From NCBI GenBank assembly GCA_024233975.1, contig JACKOX010000009.1, forward strand, positions 1 through 64,000: a DNA stretch of 64,000 nt. The letters run 5' to 3'. The notes beneath the pieces are model-generated. The model was not told where the DNA came from. It saw nothing but the letters and a program-made list of their open reading frames with translations, and searched no databases. The position numbers and the translations under genes are program-made. This document shows, in pieces, positions 26,327 to 36,341 of the stretch (the stretch's first letter is position 1; each line of letters opens with the position of its first letter). The DNA is from Rhodanobacteraceae bacterium (GTDB taxonomy: Bacteria; Pseudomonadota; Gammaproteobacteria; Xanthomonadales; Xanthomonadaceae).

Positions 26327-27613
26327 CTAGCTTTCGAAACCGTCGGCGAAGATATCGCTGCTGGTATTGAAGGCCTCCACGGCGCCAAGATCGCAAAGCG
26401 CAGAGCCATCACCGTCGCCATCGATGGGTCGGGGGCGGCCGATGAGATCGGTGCTGGCGCAGTACTGGTCGCGGTCGATGACGAATTCGTTAAGCTGCGG
26501 AATGTAAAAGCGGTGCCAGCCATCGCCGCCGAACCAGGCGAGACCGGGGTTGGTGTCGGTCCAGGAGGGCGCACCCAGGATGCCCTGGCAGCTGTGGCCG
26601 GTGTCGAGGTTGACCTTGCTCAGCGGATGCAGGCTGGCGGTGCCACCACCGAACACGCAGTTGTTGGCGGAGTTCTCGCTCGCCAACACGCTGTTGATGA
26701 GCAGGATCAGTGCGTCGGCACCGTCCAGTTCGATGGCGCGCAGGTTGCCCTTGATCGTGCTGTCCTGGAAGCTGACTTTCATCTGGTCGGCGCTGCTGCC
26801 GTTGCGGACCAGCAGGGCCTGGCCGTCGCCGTCACTCATGCTGACCGTGGTGAAAGCGTTCACGCAGTCGTGGCGAAGGCTCAGTTGGCGGTCGGCAAGC
26901 ACCGTACTGGTGATGAAGGTGTCGCCGGGATAGTCGTTCTTCCAGAACGAGCTGCTGACCACGTTGAGGATGCCGCAGTCGTTCATCAGCGCGGCCCCAC
27001 CGAATCCCGAGTGATTTTCGTTGAACACGCTGTCCTCGATGGAAAGCCTGGCGCTGACGTTGTAGATGCCGCCGCCGTACTCATCGGCCGAGTTGTCCTG
27101 CAGCTTTACCCGGCTCAATACCACTTCATTCACGCCGTCGCGCACGTAGATCGCGCCGCCGGAAGTGTTGCTGCCGCCACTCAGGATCACCCGCTGCAGG
27201 GTGAGGGTGTCGGTGCTGGGACGCACGTCGAAGATGCGGTTGTCGAGCGCCGAGGCGTCGATCACCGGCAGCTCGTCGTCCGGGACGATGAAGGTACCGA
27301 TCAGCACCGATTCGGTGATGTCGAGATCGCCGGTGGCCGCGCTGTTGCCGGTGCCGGTGATGTCGAGCGTGATGGTGGCGTTGCCGGGCAGCACGATGAC
27401 ATCGGTGCCGGGCAGGGCGTTGGCTTCCATCACCGCCGCACGCAATGTGCAGAAGTCACCGCTGGAAATCCGGCATTCGCCATCACCCGGATTGTTGTCG
27501 ACGGCGTCCTGAATGGTGACGTTGACGTTGAACACGGCTGCTTTGGCGAGCGGACAGGCGCCGACGCACAGCAGCAGAGCGGCCGGCAGGGCCGTGGAAA
27601 AGCGTGGTTTCAT
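26327..27613 (-). CDS. Exported CSLREA-type right-handed beta-helix protein with IFADGFES tail
   Basis: 428 residues. Signal peptide at 1-25 (ends LAKAAV). Residues 45-70 read GECRISSGDFCTLRAAVMEAN, the CSLREA-type motif that opens many secreted pectin-lyase-fold proteins. The body has repeated short strands with Asn/Asp turns (LQRVILSGGSNTSGGAIYV, LQDNSADEYGGGIYN) typical of a parallel beta-helix, so a passive surface or matrix role is more likely than catalysis. It ends SSDIFADGFES, the clearest copy of the shared C-terminal tail. ATG start is clear. Confidence 0.82.
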   Translation of the reverse strand: MKPRFSTALPAALLLCVGACPLAKAAVFNVNVTIQDAVDNNPGDGECRISSGDFCTLRAAVMEANALPGTDVIVLPGNATITLDITGTGNSAATGDLDITESVLIGTFIVPDDELPVIDASALDNRIFDVRPSTDTLTLQRVILSGGSNTSGGAIYVRDGVNEVVLSRVKLQDNSADEYGGGIYNVSARLSIEDSVFNENHSGFGGAALMNDCGILNVVSSSFWKNDYPGDTFITSTVLADRQLSLRHDCVNAFTTVSMSDGDGQALLVRNGSSADQMKVSFQDSTIKGNLRAIELDGADALILLINSVLASENSANNCVFGGGTASLHPLSKVNLDTGHSCQGILGAPSWTDTNPGLAWFGGDGWHRFYIPQLNEFVIDRDQYCASTDLIGRPRPIDGDGDGSALCDLGAVEAFNTSSDIFADGFES

Positions 27614-27760
27614 GGCTCCACATCAAGGCAGCGGGACATCCGGGCAGTGTTTCCCGGGCTTCGCCCCGCGACATGATGTTGAGCTTAGGAAAAGCTTAGG
27701 GATGCCCTGCAACGCCGTTTCAGGCGTCGCAGGGGCGGGTTTCCGCGAGATTGAGCTCGC

Positions 27761-28354
27761 TCAGTTGCCGCTGGCGTTCAGTTTGGCGATGACGTCGGCG
27801 GTGATGTCGTCAGAGCCGTCGGTGTAGACCAGGCCGCTTTCGAACTTCTTGAAGATGAAGGAATAGCCCTTCTCCTTCGCCACCTGCTGGATGATCGGCA
27901 TCACCTGTTGATTGATGGCTTCCAGTGCAGTGTTGCGGCGGCGATCAGCCTCGCGATTGGCGTCCTCTTCGCGGCGACGCAGTTCGGTGCCCTTGTTGTC
28001 GATGCTGGTGCGCAGTTCGACCAGCTTGTCCTCGCCCAGTGTCTTCTGGCCGTCGGTGATGCGCTGCTGCAGCCCCTTGATCTCGTCGACCAGCTTGGTG
28101 AGCTCGGCGCGCTTCTGGTCCTGGAAGGTCTTGAGTTCAGCCATGGCCGCTTTGCCCTTGCGGGATTCGGTGAACACCTTGCCGGTATCGACCACGGCGA
28201 TGCGCTGGCCAGCGGTCTGCGTGACAGGTGCGGCGTTGCTGATCAGCGCTGCCATGCTGCCAGCGAGGGGGCTGGCCGCGAGGTTGCCGGCAAGGCCGCC
28301 GGATAGCAGCAGCGCGGCGGAGAGCAGGGTGAGGGAGCGGGTGTGGCGGTTCAT
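27761..28354 (-). CDS. OmpH/Skp-like periplasmic chaperone
   Basis: 197 residues from ATG 28354 (GGAG upstream); a TTG two codons earlier is less likely. Signal peptide at 1-28. The mature part begins IAVVDTGKVFTESRKGKAAM, the OmpH signature, continues as a long coiled coil (about 70-150, rich in Glu/Lys/Arg) and ends in IIQQVAKEKGYSFIFKKFES. By family, Skp proteins hold unfolded outer-membrane proteins as jellyfish-shaped trimers. It is not in the usual bamA-skp-lpxD context, so it is probably a second, lineage-specific copy. It sits just downstream of hemF on the same strand. Confidence 0.82.
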   Translation of the reverse strand: MNRHTRSLTLLSAALLLSGGLAGNLAASPLAGSMAALISNAAPVTQTAGQRIAVVDTGKVFTESRKGKAAMAELKTFQDQKRAELTKLVDEIKGLQQRITDGQKTLGEDKLVELRTSIDNKGTELRRREEDANREADRRRNTALEAINQQVMPIIQQVAKEKGYSFIFKKFESGLVYTDGSDDITADVIAKLNASGN

Positions 28355-28426
28355 CGGCAATCTCCGGGGAGCGTTGGATTCAGGTGTGGAGGACGGTTCG
28401 GTGGACAGCAGCGCGGGTACGACGGT

Positions 28427-29365
28427 TCACACCCAGTCGCGTGGCTTGAGGTAGTCGGCGAGGCGCGCTTCCGGGCTGCCGGGTTCGGGCGTGTAGCCGT
28501 ACTCGAAGCGCACCCGCGGCGGCAGACTCATCAGGATCGACTCGGTGCGGCCGCCGGACTGCAGGCCGAACAGCGTGCCGCGATCCCAGACCAGGTTGAA
28601 TTCGACGTAGCGACCACGGCGGTACAGCTGGAACTCGCGCTGTGGCGTGTCGTACTCGGCATCGCGGCGGCGCTCGACGATCGGGCGGTAGGCTTCGATG
28701 AAACCGTCGCCGACGGCATCGGTGAAGTCGAGGCAGCGATCAAAGCCGGGCGCGTTGAGGTCGTCGTAGAAGATGCCGCCGATGCCGCGGCATTCGTCGC
28801 GGTGCTTGAGGAAGAAGTATTCGTCGCACCAGCGCTTGTATTCGGCGTAGGCGTCGGGTTGCAGGGTGTCGCAGACCGCCTTGGCGGTGCGATGCCAGTG
28901 TTCGGCGTCCTCATCGAAGGGATAGAACGGCGTCAGGTCGAAGCCGCCGCCGAACCACCACACCGGATCGCCATCTCTTGGTGTCGCCTCGAAATAGCGC
29001 ACGTTGAGGTGTGTGGTCGGGATGTAGGGATTGCGCGGGTGGAACACCAGCGACACGCCCATGGCGCGGAATGGGGCACCGGCCAGTTCCTGGCGCTTGG
29101 CCGTGGCCGTGGCCGACGCCGGCAAGGCGGAGCCGGCAACGTCGGAGAAGCCGATGCCTGCCTGTTCGAACACGCCGCCATCTTTCAGCACGCGGGTTCG
29201 GCCGCCGCCGGTGAGGCTCAGCGGCGCGCCGGCTGGCGACGGTTCGCGCTGCCAGGCGTCTTCGGCGAAGCGCCCGCCGTCGATGGCTTCGATGGCCTGG
29301 CAGATGCGGTCCTGGATGGCGGTGAGGCGTTCGCGCGCACGTTCGGCGGGTGTCGGGGAAGTCAT
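28427..29365 (-). CDS. hemF: Oxygen-dependent coproporphyrinogen III oxidase
   Basis: 312 residues, the usual length. Performs the two oxidative decarboxylations of coproporphyrinogen III to protoporphyrinogen IX in heme synthesis, in the cytoplasm. Diagnostic stretches: FHPRNPYIPTTHLNVRYFE, WWFGGGFDLTPFYPF, the EYFFLKHR and RGIGGIFYDD motifs, and RGTLFGLQSGGRTESILMSL. The start at ATG 29365 gives the typical N-terminus. The ydcF-like gene lies 13 bases upstream on the same strand, so hemF is likely part of an operon with it and the S9 peptidase. Confidence 0.97.
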   Translation of the reverse strand: MTSPTPAERARERLTAIQDRICQAIEAIDGGRFAEDAWQREPSPAGAPLSLTGGGRTRVLKDGGVFEQAGIGFSDVAGSALPASATATAKRQELAGAPFRAMGVSLVFHPRNPYIPTTHLNVRYFEATPRDGDPVWWFGGGFDLTPFYPFDEDAEHWHRTAKAVCDTLQPDAYAEYKRWCDEYFFLKHRDECRGIGGIFYDDLNAPGFDRCLDFTDAVGDGFIEAYRPIVERRRDAEYDTPQREFQLYRRGRYVEFNLVWDRGTLFGLQSGGRTESILMSLPPRVRFEYGYTPEPGSPEARLADYLKPRDWV

Positions 29366-29378
29366 GTGAATAGTGGCG

Positions 29379-30044
29379 TCAGGGATTGGGCGTGATCGGT
29401 TGGAGCTGAGCGTTGGTATCGCCCGGCTCAACGCTGTCCAGCGTCATGATCGCGGCGGATTCCAGTAGCAGCGCGAGGCAGGCGCGCGGGCTGGCGCGCC
29501 AGCGGCGCTCTGCGGCGACCAGCTCCACATCCATGTCGAGTCGTTGGGCGATCGCGCCGATGCGAGCCAGATGATAGCGGTTGCTGATGACCGCCAGACG
29601 ACGCACTCGCCCATCGGAGGGCAGCATCGCCAGTCGTTCGCGCGCGGCCTCCAGATTCTGTCGCGTGGTGGCGGCATGATTGTCGAGCACGATGCGCTGC
29701 GAGGGCGACAGGCCGAGGTCGGTGAGATAGCCGAGTGCGGCCTGAGCTTCGGTGGGCGAGCCGGTTTCGCCGGCATAACCGGACAGCAGCACCAGGTCAC
29801 GCGGCTGCTTGCGGCACAGGCGCCAGGTGCGGTCGACACGATGCGCGAAGCGCCGGCCGACTTCACCACCGCGCAGGCGGTGACCGGGCACCAGCAGCAC
29901 GTCGGCATCGCTCCACACGCTGGCGTCACGCGCGATGCGCCGCGTCTCGCGCAGCTGTCGCCACAGCGCCGCGCCACCGCTGGACACGGTCAGCCACAGG
30001 GCGCGCAGTCCCCGGCGCAGCAGCTGGGCAGGCCTTGCATCCAT
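29379..30044 (-). CDS. YdcF/DUF218-family protein
   Basis: 221 residues. DUF218 core at about 45-190: DADVLLVPGHRLRGG, VLLSGYAGETGSPTEAQAAL, VLDNHAATTRQNLEAA and LAVISNRYHLARI match the order and spacing of the family (ElyC, SanA, YdcF). There is only weak hydrophobicity at the N-terminus, so it may be peripheral. Relatives act in cell-envelope or peptidoglycan-related processes, without a proven reaction. The start is 2 bases after the stop of the S9 peptidase, and hemF follows within 13 bases. Confidence 0.83.
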   Translation of the reverse strand: MDARPAQLLRRGLRALWLTVSSGGAALWRQLRETRRIARDASVWSDADVLLVPGHRLRGGEVGRRFAHRVDRTWRLCRKQPRDLVLLSGYAGETGSPTEAQAALGYLTDLGLSPSQRIVLDNHAATTRQNLEAARERLAMLPSDGRVRRLAVISNRYHLARIGAIAQRLDMDVELVAAERRWRASPRACLALLLESAAIMTLDSVEPGDTNAQLQPITPNP

Positions 30045-30046
30045 GC

Positions 30047-32485
30047 TCAGGGTTTCAGCGTGTCCCGCATCAGCTCATGGATGCGACGGTATTCGTCATA
30101 CCAGCTGTCGGCGTGGACGAAGCCGTGGCGTTCCATCGGGTAGCTGGCGAGTTCCCAGCCGCCCTTGTGCAGTTCGATCAGCTTCTGCGCCAGGCGCACG
30201 CTGTCCTGGTAGAACACGTTGTTGTCGAGCATGCCGTGGGCGATCAGCAGGCGACCCTTGAGGCCATCGGCGAACTCGATCGGCGAGCTCCGGAGGTAGG
30301 CCTCGGGATCGATCTCTGGCGTGTTGAGGATGTTCGACGTGTACTCGTGGTTGTAGGCGGTCCAGTCGGTGACCGGACGCAGCGCGGCGCCGGCCTTGAA
30401 GGCATCCGGTGCGCGGAACATGGCGATCAGGCTCATGAAGCCGCCATAGCTGCCGCCGTAGATGCCGACGCGATCGCGATCGGCCTGGTGGTTGGCCACC
30501 AGCCAGTCGATGCCGTCGAGATAATCTTCCAGCTCGGGATGCCCCATGTTGCGGTAGATCGCCGTGCGCCAGTCGCGGCCGTAGCCTTCGGAGGCGCGGA
30601 AATCCATGTCCAGCACGATGAAGCCTTCCCGGGTCAGCAGGTTGTGGAACATCTGCTCGCGGAAGTAGTACGGGAAGCGGTGGTGCACGTTCTGCGTGTA
30701 GCCGGCGCCATGCACGAACATCACCACTGGGTAGGTCTTGCCGGGTTCGGTTTCGGGCAGGTAGAGCTTGGCCGCGATGCTGCCCTCGAAATGCGATGAG
30801 GGAACCTTGACGAAGCGTGGCTGCTGCCACGCGATCGCCTTGTAGGCATCGGTACGGGTGTCGGTGAGGCGGCGCACTTCACCACCGGCGGTCGGCAGCA
30901 CGGCGATCTGCGTCGGCAGGTAACTGCCGGAATAGCTGACCAGCAGCTGCTTGCCACCCGGCGACAACGCATAGGATTCCACGCCGTCGAGATCGGTCAG
31001 GCGCGACACGTTGCCGCTGTCGCCAACCTTGTCGGCCATGTCGTAGCGGTACAACTCGTAGTCGCCGCGGTCATCCGGCTGGTTGGCGATGAAGAACACG
31101 CTGCGGCCGTCGGCGCTGGGTTTCGGCGCGGACACTTCGAAGTCGCCGGCGATGTGGCGCTTTGCCTTGGCGCGACGCGCATCCGTGTCCAGCGTGTAGA
31201 ACGCGGAGTTGCCCGGCTTGCCGTCCTGCGCTTCCTCGGACAGGTACCACAGCGTGTCGCTGTGCGGCATCCAGCCGAAATCGTTGAAACCCCAGTTGAT
31301 CCAGGCCGGATCGGTGAGGCGGTGCAGCGAGGTGAGCGCGGCCTTGTCGAAGTCGACGCCGACGATCCAGCGGTCCTTGTTGTCCACCGCACGCAGCTGC
31401 ACGGCGACGCGGCTGCCGCTGTCGTTCCACTCGATGCCGGCGACCTGCGCCGGGCGATTGCCGTCCAGTGCGTCCTTGCCGGCTGTCTTGCGCAGCTCGG
31501 CCAGCGGATCGGTACCGATGCCGGGCAGGTCGTCCTGGCTCAGCGCGTGCTGTTCGTGCTTCGCGAGGTCGAGCAGCAGCAGCTGTTCGCCCGGCGGGAA
31601 CTTGCGGCCGACGCGCGTACGCACGTCCTCGATCTCGTTGTAGCCGCTTTCGGTGACGAACTTCGGCATCTTGCCGGTCTGGCCTTCGTCGTAGCCCTTC
31701 TCGCGGGTGACCAGCAGCAGCCAGCGGGCGTCCGGCGACAGCGAGCTGCCGCTGATGGTGATGTCCTCGCCGAGGTAGAACGGTGCCGGCGAGCGGCTGG
31801 CGTCGGCCTTGAGCTCCGCGGCGTCACGCGCGCGCTGCGCGTCGTTGTCCGCCTTGTCATTCGCCAGCGTGCTGAACAGGCGCAGCTGGTGCTCGCGCAG
31901 CGCGTCGGCTTCCGGCGCTTTGCCCGGATCCTTCTCCAGCTTGACCACGGCGGCGGGCTCGGCCACGCCGGACTGCAGGTCGATGCGGAACCAGTCGTTG
32001 CCGACCTGGTAGTTGAGCCAGCGACCATCCGGGCTGAAGCGCGGCGAGGATTCGCCGGCCGTGCTGCGGGTCAACTGGCGCAGGCTGCCATTGCCGAGGC
32101 TGCGAACGAACAGGTCGCCGTTGCGGACGAAGGCCGCGCGCTGGCGGCTGGCATCGAACACTGGACTGGCGGCGTCCAGGCCGGCCAGTTCGCTGTCGGC
32201 CACCGGTGTCTGCCCGCCATTACCGAGGTCGATGCGGAAGCGGTCGCGCAGCGGGCTGCCGTCGCGCTTCAACTGGAACAGCACGCTGCGGCCGTCCAGC
32301 GACCAGAACGGCGATTCGACCGCTGGGCCGATCCAGTCCGGCTCGGCCATGATCTGCTCGAGATCCGGGATGGCGGCGGCCTGTGGACTGGCTGGCTGAT
32401 CGGCCAGCGCGGCAGTGGCCGGCAGCACCAGCAGTCCGGCGAGCAGGGCAGCGGACAGGGCATGAGGCAGGCGATGAACGCGCAT
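30047..32485 (-). CDS. Exported S9-family prolyl oligopeptidase/dipeptidyl peptidase
   Basis: 812 residues; signal peptide at 1-28 (ends AALADQ). Residues about 35-550 form a beta-propeller of WD/TolB-like repeats (SPRFSPDGRWLNY, LSPDARWLLLV). The C-terminal alpha/beta hydrolase domain has Ser in GIYGGSYGGFMS (near 660), Asp in HGMLDNNVF and His in MERHGFVHAD, the S9 triad. It likely cleaves short peptides, often after Pro, in the periplasm. It is the first gene of a unit with ydcF-like and hemF, and divergent from the tricorn-like protease. Confidence 0.92.
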   Translation of the reverse strand: MRVHRLPHALSAALLAGLLVLPATAALADQPASPQAAAIPDLEQIMAEPDWIGPAVESPFWSLDGRSVLFQLKRDGSPLRDRFRIDLGNGGQTPVADSELAGLDAASPVFDASRQRAAFVRNGDLFVRSLGNGSLRQLTRSTAGESSPRFSPDGRWLNYQVGNDWFRIDLQSGVAEPAAVVKLEKDPGKAPEADALREHQLRLFSTLANDKADNDAQRARDAAELKADASRSPAPFYLGEDITISGSSLSPDARWLLLVTREKGYDEGQTGKMPKFVTESGYNEIEDVRTRVGRKFPPGEQLLLLDLAKHEQHALSQDDLPGIGTDPLAELRKTAGKDALDGNRPAQVAGIEWNDSGSRVAVQLRAVDNKDRWIVGVDFDKAALTSLHRLTDPAWINWGFNDFGWMPHSDTLWYLSEEAQDGKPGNSAFYTLDTDARRAKAKRHIAGDFEVSAPKPSADGRSVFFIANQPDDRGDYELYRYDMADKVGDSGNVSRLTDLDGVESYALSPGGKQLLVSYSGSYLPTQIAVLPTAGGEVRRLTDTRTDAYKAIAWQQPRFVKVPSSHFEGSIAAKLYLPETEPGKTYPVVMFVHGAGYTQNVHHRFPYYFREQMFHNLLTREGFIVLDMDFRASEGYGRDWRTAIYRNMGHPELEDYLDGIDWLVANHQADRDRVGIYGGSYGGFMSLIAMFRAPDAFKAGAALRPVTDWTAYNHEYTSNILNTPEIDPEAYLRSSPIEFADGLKGRLLIAHGMLDNNVFYQDSVRLAQKLIELHKGGWELASYPMERHGFVHADSWYDEYRRIHELMRDTLKP

Positions 32486-32621
32486 TGATGGGCTCCGGGG
32501 GCGTTATCCAGCCCGCAAGGGTAGCAAGCCTGCCCGCCGTCGTGCCCTGCCGAAGGCCACGGCGGCAGCCTGCGGCGGCCTGCGGCATACTCCGGGGCTT
32601 CGTTCGACACAGCTATCGCCG

Positions 32622-35600
32622 ATGAAAAACGCCACCCGATTGATTTCCCTGCTTGCGCTGGCCGCCGGCGCTGCCGCCAGCCAGCCGGCCTCCGCCGCCG
32701 ATGCCACCCGCCTGCTGCGCTTCCCCGACGTCTGCGGCGAGCAGGTGGCCTTTGTCTATGCCGGTGACCTCTACCGCGCCTCGATCAACGGCGGCGTGGC
32801 GCAGCGGCTGACCTCGCTGGATGGTCGCGAGCTGTATCCGAAGTTCAGCGCGGACTGCCGGCAGATCGCCTTCAGCGCCGACTTCAGCGGCACGCGGCAG
32901 GTCTACGTGATGCCGGCTGCTGGCGGCGAGCCGACCCAGCTGACCTGGTACACCGATGTCGGCCCGATGCCGCCGCGCGGCGGCACCGACTACCGCGTGC
33001 TGGACTGGTTCCCGGACGGCAAGTCGGTGCTGGTGCGCGCCAACCGTCGCGGCACCAGCGAGCGCGAGGGCCGCCCCTATCGCGTGCCGGTGGATGGCGG
33101 CATGGAAGCACCGCTGAAGGTGCCGATGACCGGCGGCGGCATGCTGAGCCCGGACGGCAACACTTTTGTCTACACGCCCATCGATCGCGACTTCCGCAGC
33201 TGGAAGCGCTACCGCGGCGGTCGTGCGCAGGACGTGTGGACCTACGATCTGGTCAACGACACGGCCAAACGCCTGACCGACAACCGCGCCACGGATCACC
33301 AGCCGATGTGGGTGGGTGATCGTGTGTATTTCGTCTCCGACCGCAACGGGCAGAAGCTGAATCTTTACGGTATTTCACCCGACGGCGGCGCGGCCACGCA
33401 GCTGACGAATTTTGACGACTTCGACATCCTCTGGCCCAGCGCCGGCGCCAGCGCCATCGTGTTCGAGAAGGGCGGGCGCATCTGGCGCTTCGATCCGGCC
33501 AGCGCTGAAGCGAAGGAAATCCCGATCACCGTCCAGAGCGATCGTCCCGAGGCGCGGCCGCGCATGGTCCAGGCCGGCGGTTTCGTCGAGTCGATGGGGA
33601 TTTCGCCCGGTGGCGAGCGCGCGCTGTTCGGCGCGCGTGGCGAGCTGTTCACCGCGCCGGCCAAGCACGGCGCGCCGCGCAACATCAGCCATACGCCGGA
33701 GGCGCGCGAGATCGGCGCCAGCTGGTCGCCGGACGGTCGCTGGATCGCTTACTTGTCGGACGCCAGCGGCGAGTACGAGGTGTACATCCGCCCACATGAT
33801 GGCAGCGGCGCGCCGCGTCGGCTGACCACCGACGGCGACATCTGGCGCTTCGACCCGCAGTGGTCGCCGGACTCGAAGAAGCTGGCCTTCGCCGACCATC
33901 GCCATCGCCTCAACCTGCTGGATATCGCCAGCGGCGCGCGCAGCGTGGTCGATGAAAGCCACGCGGAGGACATCACCGATTACACCTGGTCACCGGACAG
34001 CCGCTTCATCGCCTATGTGAAGAGCAATACCAGCCGCAACAGCTCGGTGTGGCTGTATGCGCTGCCCGACGGCAACCGCAGCCAGCTGACCGCCGATGCC
34101 TACAGCGACGGCAGTCCGGCTTTCGATCCGGAAGGTCGTTACCTGTATTTCATCTCCAACCGCGATTACAACCTGGTCTTCAGCAGCTACGAGTTCAACT
34201 TCCTTTACAACCGCGCCAGCCGCATCTACGCCGCGACGCTGCGCGCCGACGGCAAGCCGCTGTATCCGGAGCAGAGCGACGACGTCACTCCGGGCAAGTC
34301 GGACGACGGCAAGGCGGATGGTTCGAAGGATGACAAGGCCACGTCGGTTGCGCCATTACGCATTGATGCCGCTGGCTTCGAACAGCGCGTGGTGGCGATG
34401 AAGGCGTCGACCGGCGACTACCGCGGCCTGCGTGCCAACGGCAAGGGCGTGTTCGTGCTCGCCGGCCAGGATGGCGGTCCGGGCGCGCTGCAGTTCCTGG
34501 CGCTGGATGCCGACGAGCCCAAGGCGGTCAGCAAGAACATCGCCAGCTACGTGCTGTCCGCCGATGGCAAGAAGCTGCTGCTGCGTCGTGGCAGCGACTT
34601 CTCCATCGTCGATGCCGGCGCCGATGCCGACTTCGACAAGGGCAAGCTGGACCTGTCCGACATGCGCCTGCGCGTCGATCCGCACGTCGAGTGGCAGCAG
34701 ATGTACGTGGACGGCTGGCGCATCCTGCGCGACTGGTTCTACGACGAAGGCCACCACGGCCAGGACTGGGATGCCATTCGTGCGCAGTACCAGCCGCTGG
34801 TCGACGACGTTGCCAGCCGCGCCGACCTCGACTATGTGTTCAGTGAGCTGGCCGGCGAGCTGAACTCCGGCCACGTCTATGTGCAGACCGGCGATGAGGC
34901 CGCTCCCGAGCGGCAGCCGGGCGGCCTGCTCGGCGCCGAGATCGTCGCCGATCCTTCCGGCTATTTCCGCGTCGAGCATGTGTTCCCCGGCAACAACTGG
35001 GAAAACGGCTTCCGTTCGCCGCTGACCGAGCCGGGTAGCGCGGTGGCCGAGGGCAGTTATGTCCTCGCCGTCGATGGCGTGGATACGCGCACGGTGAAGA
35101 ACTTCTACCAGTTGCTGGAGGCCAAGGGTGACCAGCAGGTCGCGCTGCGCATCAATTCGCGACCGACGGAAGCCGGTGCCAGCACGGTGCGGGTGAAGAC
35201 CATCACCTCGGAAACCAACCTGCGCTATCTCGACTGGGTGCAGCAGCGTCGCGCCATGGTCGACGAACTGTCCGGAGGAAAGATCGGCTACATCCACGTG
35301 CCGAACACGGCTGTCGAAGGCAGTCGCGAGCTGTTCCGTGGAATGGTCGCCTATGCCGCAAAGGATGCGCTGATCATCGATGACCGCTTCAATGGTGGCG
35401 GCTTCATTCCCGATCGTTTGATCGAGCTGCTGTCGCGGCAGCCGCTTTCCTATTGGAAATCTCGTGGCCTCGATCCCAACGCCACGCCGCTGTTGTCGCA
35501 CGTCGGTCCCAAGGCCATGCTGATCAACGGACTTTCCAGTTCCGGTGGCGACGCGCTGCCGTACTACTTCCGCAAGATGAAGCTGGGGCCGCTGATCGGC

Positions 35601-35888
35601 ACGCGCACTTGGGGTGGCCTGATCGGCATTTCCGGCAATCCGGGCCTGAGCGATGGCGGCAGCATCCTCGCCTCGACCTTCCGCTTCATGGACACCGATG
35701 GCAACTGGGCGGTGGAAAACGAGGGCGTGGCGCCGGATGTCGAGGTGATCGATGCGCCGGACGCCATCGCCGCGGGTCGCGATCCGTCGCTGGAGAAGGC
35801 GGTGGACATGCTGCTGAAGGCGCTGCAGGCGACGCCGCCGAAGCCGGTCCGCGCACCGGCGGCGCCGACGGCGTTCCCGCCGCAGTAG
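32622..35888 (+). CDS. Exported tricorn-like protease (S41)
   Basis: 1088 residues; signal peptide at 1-25 (ends SASAAD). Two beta-propellers (about 30-330 and 340-680) carry repeats such as SWSPDGRWIAYLSD and QWSPDSKKLAFAD. The core (about 690-790) contains ELNSGHVYV with the catalytic His. A PDZ-like domain follows (about 800-870), then the S41 catalytic domain, with Ser974 in SSSGGDALPYYF and the RTWGGLIGISG loop. By homology it degrades peptides to short products, as tricorn does, but extracytoplasmically. It faces the S9 peptidase gene across a 136-base divergent promoter region that includes a CATACT -10-like box. Confidence 0.92.
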   Translation: MKNATRLISLLALAAGAAASQPASAADATRLLRFPDVCGEQVAFVYAGDLYRASINGGVAQRLTSLDGRELYPKFSADCRQIAFSADFSGTRQVYVMPAAGGEPTQLTWYTDVGPMPPRGGTDYRVLDWFPDGKSVLVRANRRGTSEREGRPYRVPVDGGMEAPLKVPMTGGGMLSPDGNTFVYTPIDRDFRSWKRYRGGRAQDVWTYDLVNDTAKRLTDNRATDHQPMWVGDRVYFVSDRNGQKLNLYGISPDGGAATQLTNFDDFDILWPSAGASAIVFEKGGRIWRFDPASAEAKEIPITVQSDRPEARPRMVQAGGFVESMGISPGGERALFGARGELFTAPAKHGAPRNISHTPEAREIGASWSPDGRWIAYLSDASGEYEVYIRPHDGSGAPRRLTTDGDIWRFDPQWSPDSKKLAFADHRHRLNLLDIASGARSVVDESHAEDITDYTWSPDSRFIAYVKSNTSRNSSVWLYALPDGNRSQLTADAYSDGSPAFDPEGRYLYFISNRDYNLVFSSYEFNFLYNRASRIYAATLRADGKPLYPEQSDDVTPGKSDDGKADGSKDDKATSVAPLRIDAAGFEQRVVAMKASTGDYRGLRANGKGVFVLAGQDGGPGALQFLALDADEPKAVSKNIASYVLSADGKKLLLRRGSDFSIVDAGADADFDKGKLDLSDMRLRVDPHVEWQQMYVDGWRILRDWFYDEGHHGQDWDAIRAQYQPLVDDVASRADLDYVFSELAGELNSGHVYVQTGDEAAPERQPGGLLGAEIVADPSGYFRVEHVFPGNNWENGFRSPLTEPGSAVAEGSYVLAVDGVDTRTVKNFYQLLEAKGDQQVALRINSRPTEAGASTVRVKTITSETNLRYLDWVQQRRAMVDELSGGKIGYIHVPNTAVEGSRELFRGMVAYAAKDALIIDDRFNGGGFIPDRLIELLSRQPLSYWKSRGLDPNATPLLSHVGPKAMLINGLSSSGGDALPYYFRKMKLGPLIGTRTWGGLIGISGNPGLSDGGSILASTFRFMDTDGNWAVENEGVAPDVEVIDAPDAIAAGRDPSLEKAVDMLLKALQATPPKPVRAPAAPTAFPPQ

Positions 35889-35924
35889 CCCGCCCCGCTC
35901 GCGAAAACGGGCCTGATCCGCGCC

Positions 35925-35962
35925 GGTTCGCGCCATTCCGACAGCTTCGGATGGCGCGAACC
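35925..35962. repeat. Strong inverted repeat between tricorn-like gene and ycgL
   Basis: GGTTCGCGCCATTCCGA (35925-35941) pairs with TCGGATGGCGCGAACC (35947-35962) with one bulged base and a 5-base loop. It lies 37 bases after the stop of the protease gene. The stem would be very stable, but no T run follows, so it may be a weak terminator, a processing site or an interspersed palindrome. Confidence 0.5.
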
Positions 35963-36068
35963 CGGTTCAGGCGCACTTACCGCGAAGGCAGGCAATATCC
36001 CGCCAAGGCTCGCGGCGCTGGCACAATGCGTCGCTGGTGCCCCCTTGCCGAGCAAATTCCGGATCGAC

Positions 36069-36341
36069 ATGCAGGTTTTCATCTATCGCAGCCGGCGTCG
36101 CAACGAGACCTATCTCTATCTCGCCGAGCGCGATGACTTCGACCGCGTGCCGGAGGCACTGCTCAAGGCCATCGAACCGCTGGAGTTCAGCTTCAGTTTC
36201 GAGCTGTCGTCCGGCCGTGCACTGGCCAGCGAGGACCCGGCGATCGTGCGGCGCAACCTGAGCGACGCCGGTTTCCACCTGCAGTCGCCGCGCGACCTGG
36301 CGGTGGTCGATGCTTCGTCGGCCGGCGATGCCGATGCCTGA
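36069..36341 (+). CDS. ycgL: YcgL-domain protein
   Basis: 90 residues from ATG 36069. Starts MQVFIYRSRRRNETYLYLAE, and continues with DFDRVPEAL, AIEPLEFSFSFEL and LSDAGFHLQSP; this is the full YcgL domain (PF05166), a small alpha/beta protein of unknown biochemical role in gammaproteobacteria. The last residues overlap the start of the large ankyrin gene, which suggests co-translation. A start at 36045 is possible but would add a non-conserved leader. Confidence 0.9.
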   Translation: MQVFIYRSRRRNETYLYLAERDDFDRVPEALLKAIEPLEFSFSFELSSGRALASEDPAIVRRNLSDAGFHLQSPRDLAVVDASSAGDADA